From the NCBI GenBank assembly GCA_035552775.1, contig DASZKW010000043.1, positions 27,016 through 91,015 of the forward strand: a stretch of DNA of 64,000 nt, read 5' to 3'. The stretch comes from DASZKW01 sp035552775. Lineage in GTDB: Bacteria > Actinomycetota > Acidimicrobiia > Acidimicrobiales > Palsa-688. The translations under genes were made by a program, and so were the position numbers. Positions 56,336 through 63,838 of this stretch are shown here, in pieces (the first letter of the stretch is position 1; the number at the start of each line of letters is the position of its first letter). The notes beneath the pieces were generated by a model. The model did no database searches, was not told where the DNA came from, and saw only the letters and a list, made by a program, of their open reading frames with translations.

Positions 56336-57801
56336 GTCGCCGGTCGGGGCGCTCGACTTCGACGAGCAACTTCGGAGTCGGCGCACGTGAGAGCCACGAC
56401 GCAAGTGCGTTCTACGCTCGGTTCACGCCGAGGTCCATCTCAACCGACGAGCAGCTCTCAGACCCGTTCGAGCTCACGGAACCGCTCATCTGCGGTGACT
56501 CCCGCAAGATGGATGAGCTCCCCGACAATTCCGTGGCGCTCGTCGTCACTTCGCCCCCTTACTTCGCCGGCAAGGAATACGAGGAGGCGCTGGGCCAAGG
56601 TGTCATTCCCGCGTCGTACGCGGACTATCTTGAGCTCCTGGCCAATGTGTTCGCGGAGTGTCAACGCGTGCTCGAACCGGGCGGTCGCATCGCGGTCAAC
56701 GTTGCCAACCTCGGACGGAAGCCTTATCGGTCGCTGTCAGCGGACGTAGTACGGATCCTCGACGACGATCTCGGCATGCTACTGCGAGGCGAGATCGTCT
56801 GGAAGAAGGCCGACGGTGCTTCCGGTTCGTGCGCTTGGGGGTCGTACCGATCGCCCACCAACCCAGTCCTCCGGGACATCACCGAGCGGGTCATTGTCGC
56901 GTCCAAGGGACGGTTCGACCGCGCAGTCGGTGTGGAGGAGCGTCGGGCGCAGGGCCGACCGCACCAGCCCTCGATCTCGACCGACGAATTTCTCGACGCC
57001 ACCCTCGACGTGTGGGAGATTCGGCCCGAATCCGCCCGACGGGTCCGGCACCCTGCGCCGTTCCCGGTGGAGCTGCCCCAGCGGCTGATTGAGTTGTACA
57101 CCTTCGGGGACGACCTGGTCCTCGACCCTTTCCTCGGTTCCGGGAGCACCGCCGTTGCCGCCGTGCGAACCGGAAGACGCTACGTCGGCTTCGACACCGA
57201 TCCGACGTATATCGCGATCGCCAGGGATCGGGTCGTGGAGGAACTGACCACTAGGACCAATCGGGCGGCCGATCGACCCGGGAGTCGGATCGTCATTCCC
57301 GAGACGTCTGGCACGGACCAGTTCCAGGCGCGCTCGACTGAGGAAGGCAAAGCCGCGCAGGCACTCGCCGTCGACATCCTCACCGCCGCCGGGTTCCGCG
57401 TCGTCGAGCGGGATCACCGCATTCCTGGCGTCGGCATTCTCGTCAACGTCGTCGCCGAGGACGCGGACGGGGAGCGCTGGTATTTCGACGTTACCGGAGC
57501 ATTCACCTCGACGAGGGGCGGTCTGCTCAGGACCGATACTCTCTGGAAGTGCCTCGGCCGAGCGAGCGTCCTGCGAACCTGCGGGATCAAGCCGGTCGTA
57601 TTGCTGTCCTCGCACCTTCCACCGCGACGAAGCACGGGGGACCAGGCTCTCCGCAAAGTCGGCCCGAATGGAGTGCACGACGTCATGGGAATGCTCGTTG
57701 ACGCCGATCGGGGGCGCCTCCCTGAATACGCCGCGGGAGGCCACCGTGCCCGCCCTCTGCCGGGATTCTGGTCTGCCTCCGACCTCGGTTCTGGTCGCTG
57801 A
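56332..57801 (+). CDS. Site-specific DNA methyltransferase (beta order) with C-terminal nuclease-like module
   Basis: 489 aa. Motif IV TSPPY (73-77) precedes motif I DPFLGSGST (265-273), the order of beta-class N4-cytosine or N6-adenine methyltransferases, with the target-recognition region between. Residues 335-440 form an extra alpha/beta module (AAQALAVDILTAAGFRVVER, then GVGILVNVVAEDADG and WYFDVTGAF). It resembles a PD-(D/E)XK fold, but the usual Asp is Asn372 and the (D/E)xK triplet reads DVT (386-388), so cleavage is doubtful. GTG 56332 overlaps the upstream stop. Sequence specificity cannot be read from the protein. Confidence 0.88.
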   Translation: MSRRSGRSTSTSNFGVGARESHDASAFYARFTPRSISTDEQLSDPFELTEPLICGDSRKMDELPDNSVALVVTSPPYFAGKEYEEALGQGVIPASYADYLELLANVFAECQRVLEPGGRIAVNVANLGRKPYRSLSADVVRILDDDLGMLLRGEIVWKKADGASGSCAWGSYRSPTNPVLRDITERVIVASKGRFDRAVGVEERRAQGRPHQPSISTDEFLDATLDVWEIRPESARRVRHPAPFPVELPQRLIELYTFGDDLVLDPFLGSGSTAVAAVRTGRRYVGFDTDPTYIAIARDRVVEELTTRTNRAADRPGSRIVIPETSGTDQFQARSTEEGKAAQALAVDILTAAGFRVVERDHRIPGVGILVNVVAEDADGERWYFDVTGAFTSTRGGLLRTDTLWKCLGRASVLRTCGIKPVVLLSSHLPPRRSTGDQALRKVGPNGVHDVMGMLVDADRGRLPEYAAGGHRARPLPGFWSASDLGSGR

Positions 57802-57813
57802 AGAACGACGCCG

Positions 57814-58143
57814 GTGTCGCTCGCCTATGCCGTTGTGCACGGGGACCCACCTGAGGTGCACGCAGCCGAGGACCTCGACACACTTCACCGAGTGCTCGCT
57901 CTAGAGGTCGTGGCCGCGACACCGGGCGCAACCCTCTCAGTCGGTCGGCGGGAGGCGATCCGGGCCGCGCTCCTGGAGGAACGCTGGGGTGACGCCGTTG
58001 TCGACTGGATGGAAGCGACCGACTCTGTCATTGATGTCTATGGCAGCGGCCTTCAGGTCTGGAGCGCACAGCGCTTCGCCGAGCGGGAGATCACCGGCCT
58101 CGAGCTCCAACTGCGGCCCCTGTTCAACGACAGACTGGCCTAA
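57814..58143 (+). CDS. 109-aa protein of unknown function in the island operon
   Basis: Acidic, mostly helical-looking protein: LDTLHRVLALEVVAATPG, then RREAIRAALLEERWGDAVVD, then a short beta segment with VIDVYGSGLQVWSAQ. No cysteines, signal or known motif. It starts 12 nt after the methyltransferase stop, and its own stop overlaps the next ATG by 1 nt, so it is expressed with both neighbours and probably works with them as an adaptor, specificity or inhibitory subunit. That role is inference. Confidence 0.75.
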   Translation: MSLAYAVVHGDPPEVHAAEDLDTLHRVLALEVVAATPGATLSVGRREAIRAALLEERWGDAVVDWMEATDSVIDVYGSGLQVWSAQRFAEREITGLELQLRPLFNDRLA

Positions 58144-59132
58144 TGCCTCGCCTTGAGACGGAGATCTCCGAGCTAGCCACCGCACTCGGGGCGCTCGGCC
58201 ATGACCTGTCCGCAGCGTTAGAGCGACGACCCGACCAGATCCTCAATGTCACCGATACGACATGGACCCGCCTTGGAGAGGCCTATTGGTCGGGCGAGCA
58301 CCGCGCATTGTTCACGACCTCTTGGGCGAACGGGCACGCTTTCTTATGGGCCCGCGACGGGCTGCGCGGCCGCCTCCCCATCAGAGTGGAGTGGAAGGGA
58401 CCGGACCGACAGGTCGAGCAGGATCCGATACCGGCTGACCTCCGCGTCGACAATGTTTTCCTCGTTTCAGTCAAGTCCCGCTCCGCCGTTCTCTGGAATC
58501 GGTCCCCCTCGCAGGTGTTCACCCGTACCCCAATGGCCTTGCACTGGTTTGAGCACACCGCGCCGGACCAGTACCAAGCTCTCTACGCTACGGCTCGTTC
58601 CTGGGCAGCGATGGCGCACTTGCCGGAAAGTGCGTCCGACCTAACACGCAGCGACGGGGTCGAACTTGGTCGACAACTGCCCTCTCGTGAATGGCCGGAG
58701 GCGCTAAAACCCCACTACCTGGCCATGGTCGAGCAGTGCTCGACCACAAGCGCGCGCCTGTGGAACACCATACTGACGACGTCGGCGCAACGAGAGCGGA
58801 CAGCGTGGTGGGTCCTTCGCCTCGCTCCAGCGCCATATTTCCTGCTCGGCGATTCCGTCCGGGCGCCGCTCCGCATCCGTGTCGACACTCCGTGGGACTG
58901 GCGCCAGTCATGGCGGTTCATTGGGTTCGAAGTTCGCGCCGCCGCCGATGCCGGCCAGCCCCAGGTCGACTGGTCGATCCACGTCGAGCACCGGGAGACC
59001 GGCGAGTCACGAGTTGCCGCCGGGTACGTCGAGATACGTTGGTCACACGGTCGATTCAGCGGCCACCCCGAGGCAAAAATCCAGCTCCGCACCGCCCATG
59101 AGTTGGTTCCGGGTTATACGCCTCTTCTATAG
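58143..59132 (+). CDS. Putative PD-(D/E)XK-like nuclease of the island operon
   Basis: 329 aa. Residues 72-85 read D-x10-E-W-K inside RLPIRVEWKG, the spacing of a PD-(D/E)XK active site, followed by LRVDNVFLVSVKSRSAVLWN, a second cluster with Asp103, Lys111 and Asn120. The N-terminal 40 residues look coiled (SELATALGALGHDLSAALER). The C-terminal half has Trp-rich strands (DTPWDWRQSWRFIGFEVRAA). I do not recognise a named family. Its place after a methyltransferase and a small protein suggests the cutting partner of a restriction-modification-like system; this is inference. Confidence 0.75.
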   Translation: MPRLETEISELATALGALGHDLSAALERRPDQILNVTDTTWTRLGEAYWSGEHRALFTTSWANGHAFLWARDGLRGRLPIRVEWKGPDRQVEQDPIPADLRVDNVFLVSVKSRSAVLWNRSPSQVFTRTPMALHWFEHTAPDQYQALYATARSWAAMAHLPESASDLTRSDGVELGRQLPSREWPEALKPHYLAMVEQCSTTSARLWNTILTTSAQRERTAWWVLRLAPAPYFLLGDSVRAPLRIRVDTPWDWRQSWRFIGFEVRAAADAGQPQVDWSIHVEHRETGESRVAAGYVEIRWSHGRFSGHPEAKIQLRTAHELVPGYTPLL

Positions 59133-59329
59133 CGCCCGGAGGGTCCCTCCGCTTGTCGGCTACGAGCGCGCCTCGGTGGCCTTCCCGGCCAGGATGGTTG
59201 CGGCCCTCCATGGCCTTCCCGGCCATGGCTGGTCCGGCTCCTTGTTCCGACGGGGAGCCTGGCGCCGCGACAAGTGTCGATGTCCGGTCAGGATGCTGGT
59301 CAATCACATCCGCAGCCAAGCGGAGACCA

Positions 59330-59550
59330 CTATTCGCTGTGCATCGAAGTTGGACTGTGCGATACGCCAGGCGGACGGAAGCGCGCTCCGAGGCGGTTGG
59401 CGGCTTCACGGTCAGCCTCGGCGGTCGCCTGGGCGTAGATGGCCAGCGTCGTCCGGGGGTTGGCGTGGCCGAGCCGGGCCTGGGCGATCTTGATGTTGAC
59501 GCCCTCGTCCAGCAGCGCTGTACCGGCGGTGTGCCGACGCGAGTCGCTCC
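59330..59550 (-). pseudogene. Tyrosine integrase, C-terminal fragment
   Basis: About 70 codons remain: DSRRHTAGTALLDEG matches the HxxR box of phage integrases, ARLGHANPRTTLAIY holds the LGH box and the catalytic Tyr, and the frame ends at 59330. Everything upstream is replaced by the methyltransferase fragment in another frame. It is presumably a remnant of the enzyme that inserted this or an earlier element. Confidence 0.85.
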
Positions 59551-60130
59551 ATGAGGACTTGGTTTAGGCCCACGTCGGCCTTCATCAGTAGGCGGTCGGT
59601 CTCGTCCATTAGGTCTTGGCTCTCGCCGACTGCGCGAGCAACCGCGTCGAGTCGGTCGAGTTCCGTCCCGAAACCCGGAATGAACAGCACGAGCAGCCGC
59701 GCAACCTCGGAGGGAACCAGCTCGAGGACTCCTCCGCCAAAGCTCCGTCCCTCAAGCTCGGCGGACAGGAGAGTTGTGGAAGCCAGCCGTGAAGTCGTCT
59801 GCGTGCCCGATGAGTTTTCCTCGTGTCGTACCGTACCGCGATAGATCGTGTCGGTGGTGACCACCCCAGCGTCGTTCATCACGACTCGGGGGTAGTGGTG
59901 CGACCTCTTCGAAAGCATCAGCTCGCCAGCTCGGATGAACGGGACTCGGTACCACGGCTCACGGATCCGGCACTTGTAGCGAAGGTGAAGTTCGGCCGCC
60001 TTTCCGACCTCCAAGTATGAAGTGGGCTTCGGGTGCGTCTCCGGATCCGGTCGATCGGAGGAAAAGTCCAGCAGGTGAACCCGAGCGCCGGCGGCATCGG
60101 CACGAGCGTGGTCGGATTCGGTGTATCGAA
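59546..60130 (-). pseudogene. DNA adenine methyltransferase, C-terminal fragment
   Basis: About 190 residues with HLRYKCRIREPWYRVP, MLSKRSHHYPRVVMNDAG and TDTIYRG, typical of the target-recognition end of Eco57I-like or type I/II N6-adenine methyltransferases. The catalytic NPPY and SAM domain are absent; the frame runs into attR on one side and ends at the integrase fragment on the other. Its orientation is opposite to the intact operon, so it comes from a different system. Confidence 0.75.
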
Positions 60131-60212
60131 GGCCGGCAGCGTGGCGCCAAGGGACAGGAACTGCCCCTGAGGTGGGACAACGCGCCAGCGTGAGTCTTCT
60201 AGGGGCCAGAAA

Positions 60213-60263
60213 GCAGCGCTGATAATGCTGAGGTCGGTGGTTCGATTCCACCTAGCCCCACTG
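60213..60263 (+). repeat. Right attachment repeat (attR)
   Basis: Partial copy of the tRNA-Ile 3' half, identical to 55718-55768 except for one base. It lacks the acceptor and D arms, so it is not a functional tRNA. Confidence 0.92.
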
Positions 60264-60583
60264 GAAAAGTCCCTGGTCAGGACCTTAGAATGACGGGGAC
60301 GGCACCTCGATAGGGCTTCGAGTGGAGCACCAAGTGAACATCCAGTGCACAGGCTAGTTTTGTGCGCTGCGAACAGGTGCACACGACTCGTGCTGGGCCG
60401 ACCAAGTGCACATCAAGAGACCAAGTGCACATCAAGAGGGGTGAAGCGCCGGCCGCGACGATGGGCGGAAGATCTCACCCACGAGGTCCGCGGCAACTCG
60501 GTCGGCAGGGTCCGTCCCCTGTGTATAGACGCGGTCGACGACCGCACGACAGCGCCATCGGCTAACCGGGAGGTGCCGTTGAG
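60264..60583. other. Intergenic region beyond attR with two 19-bp repeats
   Basis: 320 bp without a supported gene. accaagtgcacatcaagag occurs twice in tandem (60401-60419, 60420-60438), and a related caagtgaacatccagtgcac lies at 60332-60351. The gtgcac palindromes might bind a protein, but nothing specific can be named. Confidence 0.5.
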
Positions 60584-60779
60584 CTAGTCCGCTGGCCAGC
60601 CGCCCTTGGGGGGCAGGAAGGTCCACGACGGGGTGTAGTTCACCCCGAAGAAGCTGCGGACGGCGAGCATGCCCATCGCCGGCTTGGGGATCGACGCCGT
60701 CGGCCGGCGAGCGCGCCCGGGGGGAACCGGGCGAGTTGCGAGACATATCGATGGCCTTCCTGAAGACCTCGACGATCAT
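60584..60779 (-). pseudogene. Small frameshifted gene coupled to the SDR gene
   Basis: ATG 60779 overlaps the SDR stop in an ATGA and begins MIVEVFRKAIDMSRNSPGSP. A different frame gives a coherent C-terminus, IPKPAMGMLAVRSFFGVN and TFLPPKGGWPAD, ending at TAG 60584. A shift near the run of six G at 60719-60724 would join them into about 64 residues. It may be a true mutation or a sequencing error. I do not recognise the family. Confidence 0.5.
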
Positions 60780-61780
60780 GAGGGCCCCTCGACCCTGTGG
60801 GTGAGGAGGCGGGCGGCGCCGATGGCGGCGGCGGCGACCAGCCCGCCGATCACCTGGGGGCGGTGGGTGGCGGCCCACAGCACCGGGTCGTGGTCGTGCG
60901 CCTTGCTGTCGAAGGGGCCGTGGGACCCGGCGTCGCTGTCGGCATCCTGGGGCTCCCACAGGTTGGCGCCCCGGCGGGGCTTGGACGGGTCGGTCTGCTG
61001 GGACTTCACGCCGCTGCGGCCCAGGTACAGGTCGAGCAGCTTGGGGGCGAGCCGCTCGCCGATGATGGTGCCGGCGGTGGGCACGCCGACCCACAGGTTG
61101 CGTCGTGGGTGCTCCACCAGGTGCACGATGCCCTTGGCGGCCAGCTCGGGCTGGTATATCGGCGGGACGGGCATGGGGTGCTTGGGCATCTTGTTGAGGT
61201 TCCACTCGAACTGAGGGGTGTTGAGCCCGGGGAGCTGCACCATGCACAGCTTCACTTTGCTCTTCTCGTGGACCAGTTCAGTCATGACCGACTCGGTGAA
61301 GCCGACCACGGCGTGCTTGGCGGCGCAGTACGGCGCTTGGAGAGGGATGGAGCGGTAGGCCATGGCCGATCCGACGTTGACGATGACCCCTCGGTCGCGG
61401 GGGCGCATCACTGACAGGGCGGCGAGAGTGCCGTTGACCTGGCCGTGGAAGGTGACGTCCATCACCCGCCGGTACTCCTCCACCGTGGTGTCCCAGGCGA
61501 AGGCCAGCGTGCCGACGAATGCGACGTTGACCCAGGCGTCGATCTCGCCAAGCTCGGCCTCGACCCGGGCGGTGGCCTTGTTGACCGCCTCGTGGTCGGA
61601 CACGTCGACCTCGAGCGCCAGTCCGCGACAGCCGGCCTGTCCCACCTCCGCGACGGCCCCTGCCCGACCGTCCGCGCCTCTGGCCAGGACGGCCACGTCG
61701 TAACCTTGCCTGGCCAGGAGCTGCACGGTGGCTCGACCCACGCCGGCGCTGCCCCCACTGACAACAGCAACTTTGCTCAT
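60776..61780 (-). CDS. Short-chain dehydrogenase/reductase with C-terminal membrane helix
   Basis: 334 aa. The Rossmann motif VSGGSAGVGRATVQLLA (TGxxxGxG type), the NVAFVG strand, catalytic Ser in VNVGSAMAYRS, and YCAAK with Tyr and Lys are intact. After the SDR domain there is a hydrophilic stretch (KPRRGANLWEPQDADSD) and a final hydrophobic helix (VIGGLVAAAAIGAARLL), so it may sit on the membrane. Substrate unknown. The downstream small gene is coupled by an ATGA but frameshifted. The start is an ATG at 61780. Confidence 0.9.
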   Translation of the reverse strand: MSKVAVVSGGSAGVGRATVQLLARQGYDVAVLARGADGRAGAVAEVGQAGCRGLALEVDVSDHEAVNKATARVEAELGEIDAWVNVAFVGTLAFAWDTTVEEYRRVMDVTFHGQVNGTLAALSVMRPRDRGVIVNVGSAMAYRSIPLQAPYCAAKHAVVGFTESVMTELVHEKSKVKLCMVQLPGLNTPQFEWNLNKMPKHPMPVPPIYQPELAAKGIVHLVEHPRRNLWVGVPTAGTIIGERLAPKLLDLYLGRSGVKSQQTDPSKPRRGANLWEPQDADSDAGSHGPFDSKAHDHDPVLWAATHRPQVIGGLVAAAAIGAARLLTHRVEGPS

Positions 61781-61887
61781 GTCCGTCTTCTCTCCTCGGG
61801 TGGCCCGACACGACCACTACCCAGGTGCACCGGGGGTGACTCCTGCTGATGCGGCTGGCAGCCCTCCGGGGGGGTATATAGCCAGTC

Positions 61888-63705
61888 GTGAGCGCTCTGA
61901 GAGAAGACGGGTACGCACCGATCGGCGCGTATGGGTTGATCGGCGCCGGTCACGGCTGCGCCCTAGTGTGCGAGGACGGCAGCATCGACTGGCTGGCCGT
62001 GCCCGAGGTGGACACGCCCCCGTTCCTCGCGGCGATCATCGACAACCCCGACGGCGGCCGCCTCGCCCTGGCGCCCTCCGTCGAGTACCGGGTGACCCGG
62101 CGCTACCTGCCCGGCACGGTCGTGTTGGAGACGACCTTCGAGACCGACGACGGGACCCTGCGTGTCACCGACGCCCTCACCGAGGGCTTCGGGGGCCGGC
62201 TTCCTTGGTCGGAGGTGACCCGCCGGGTCGAAGCCGACGGCGGCCCGGTCCCAGTGCGCTGGCAGCTGCGGGCGGGCACCCGCTTCGCCACCGTGCGCCC
62301 CTGGGCCCACGACGTCCACAAGGTGCCGGTGGTGGTCTCGGGTGACCTGCTCGCCGCGGTGATCCTCGACGGGCTCGGCAACCCGATCATCGAGGATGAC
62401 GTCGTGCGCGGCGACGCCGTGATCGAGCCGGGCAGCCCCGCGCTGCTCGCATTGGTGATCGCCGAGGGCGGCCCCCTTCGCCTCCCCGACCCCCCCAGCA
62501 TCGTGCGCCGCTTCGAGCACACCATCCGCAAGTGGCAGCAGTGGTCAGACCTGGTCGAGTACTCGGGACCGCACCGCGACCAGGCACTGCGTAGCGCCTT
62601 GACCATCAAAGCCCTCGCCAACACCCAGACCGGCGCCCTGCCCGCGGCGCCCACCACCTCCCTCCCCGAGGTCGTCGGCTCCAAGCGCAACTTCGACTAC
62701 CGCTTCGGCTGGGTCCGCGACGCCTCGTTCATGATCGACGCCCTCACCCGCCTCGGCCTGTCCGAGCAGGTCGACGCCTCCCTGGCGTGGCTGCTCAAAG
62801 GAGTGCGCAAGACCGCCCCCGCGGTCCACGTATTCTACACCCTCAACGCCGAGCCCGCAGGCGGGGACATGGACAAGAACGAACTCCTTGAGGGCTACAA
62901 GGGATCTGCCCCGGTCAACATCGGCAACAGCGCCGCCACCCAAACCCAACACGGACCCTACGGAGACCTCCTGGGAGCCGTCGGCCGCTACGTCGACGAC
63001 GGCGGCCACCTCGACACCGAGACCGGCCTCACCCTCGCCAAGCTCGCCGACCAACTCTGCGACGAGTGGACCAAACCCGACGCCGGCTTGTGGGAGCTCG
63101 GCAGCTACAAGCGCTACACCTCCAGCATGATCAACTCCTGGGCGGCCCTCGACTGGACGGTCCGCCTCACCGAGAAAGGCGAGATCCCCCTCATCCACCC
63201 CGAACGGTGGGCACGCTCACGCGACGCCATCCACGCCTTCGCCGACACCCACTGCTGGTCGGAGACCAAAAGCTCCTACACCTTCTACGCCGGCACCGAG
63301 GACCTCGACGCCGCCACCCTCCTCGCAGCGCGCACCGGTTTCCTCCCAGGCGACGACCGCCGCCTGTGGAGCACCATCGACGCCATCCGCTCCGAGCTCA
63401 CCGCCGAAGGCCCACTCCTGTACCGCTACACCGGCGTTTCCGAAGAAGAGCACGCCTTCGTCGCCTGCACCTTCTGGCTCATCGAGGCCCTCTGCTACGC
63501 AGGGCGCACCCAAGAAGCCGGCGAACTGCTCGACGGCGCCCTCGGATACGCCAACGACCTCGACCTGTGGTCAGAGGAGATCGACCCCGCAAACGGCGCC
63601 CTGCTCGGCAACTTCCCCATCGGCATCACCCACCTCTCAGTCATCACCGCCATCACCGCCTACGCCGCCGCACTCGAACACGGCGCCACCCCACTGAACA
63701 GGTAG
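61888..63705 (+). CDS. Glycoside hydrolase family 15 protein (glucoamylase/trehalase-like)
   Basis: 605 aa. The N-terminal beta-sandwich starts IGAYGLIGAGHGCALVCEDG followed by SIDWLAVPEVD, the bacterial GH15 entry. The (alpha/alpha)6 barrel has FDYRFGWVRDASFMIDALTR with its conserved Trp-Arg-Asp, and YKGSAPVNIGNSAATQTQHG. The C-terminal DLWSEEIDP and LLGNFPIGITHL carry the general acid/base region. No signal peptide is present, so a cytoplasmic substrate such as trehalose or maltooligosaccharides is likely. GTG 61888 is the start. Confidence 0.93.
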   Translation: MSALREDGYAPIGAYGLIGAGHGCALVCEDGSIDWLAVPEVDTPPFLAAIIDNPDGGRLALAPSVEYRVTRRYLPGTVVLETTFETDDGTLRVTDALTEGFGGRLPWSEVTRRVEADGGPVPVRWQLRAGTRFATVRPWAHDVHKVPVVVSGDLLAAVILDGLGNPIIEDDVVRGDAVIEPGSPALLALVIAEGGPLRLPDPPSIVRRFEHTIRKWQQWSDLVEYSGPHRDQALRSALTIKALANTQTGALPAAPTTSLPEVVGSKRNFDYRFGWVRDASFMIDALTRLGLSEQVDASLAWLLKGVRKTAPAVHVFYTLNAEPAGGDMDKNELLEGYKGSAPVNIGNSAATQTQHGPYGDLLGAVGRYVDDGGHLDTETGLTLAKLADQLCDEWTKPDAGLWELGSYKRYTSSMINSWAALDWTVRLTEKGEIPLIHPERWARSRDAIHAFADTHCWSETKSSYTFYAGTEDLDAATLLAARTGFLPGDDRRLWSTIDAIRSELTAEGPLLYRYTGVSEEEHAFVACTFWLIEALCYAGRTQEAGELLDGALGYANDLDLWSEEIDPANGALLGNFPIGITHLSVITAITAYAAALEHGATPLNR

Positions 63706-63732
63706 TAGCAGCCACCGATGCCAACCGAACAG

Positions 63733-63772
63733 TCAGCGGCGGCGGACACCGACGAGCGGCGGCGGACACCGG
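63733..63772. repeat. Duplicated 20-bp unit after the GH15 gene
   Basis: agcggcggcggacaccgacg at 63733-63752 is repeated with one change immediately after. It lies between GH15 and the IS-like hairpins. Confidence 0.6.
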
Positions 63773-63838
63773 CGAGTTCCATCGCCGAGTGCTCGAGGTG
63801 ATCGCCGATGCGCTCACCGAAATGGGGCCGGGGCGGGA

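Larger units (their letters stand above)
55718..60263 (+). mobile_element. 4.5-kb genomic island integrated at tRNA-Ile
   Basis: Bounded by 51-bp direct repeats: 55718-55768 (the tRNA 3' half plus cactg) and 60213-60263, with a single mismatch and a 45-bp identical core. Inside are a four-gene operon with DNA modification and nuclease-like proteins, a truncated DNA methyltransferase and a truncated tyrosine integrase, all with visibly lower GC than the flanks. With only an integrase fragment left, it should no longer move by itself. Confidence 0.9.

Noticed and set aside
57683..57931. Minus-strand frames inside the island methyltransferase as possible antisense toxin genes
   Set aside because: No SD or motif, and the plus-strand operon explains the region.
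60219..60263. Second tRNA-Ile gene
   Set aside because: Only the anticodon-to-3' half is present; acceptor 5' strand and D arm are missing, so it is an att copy.
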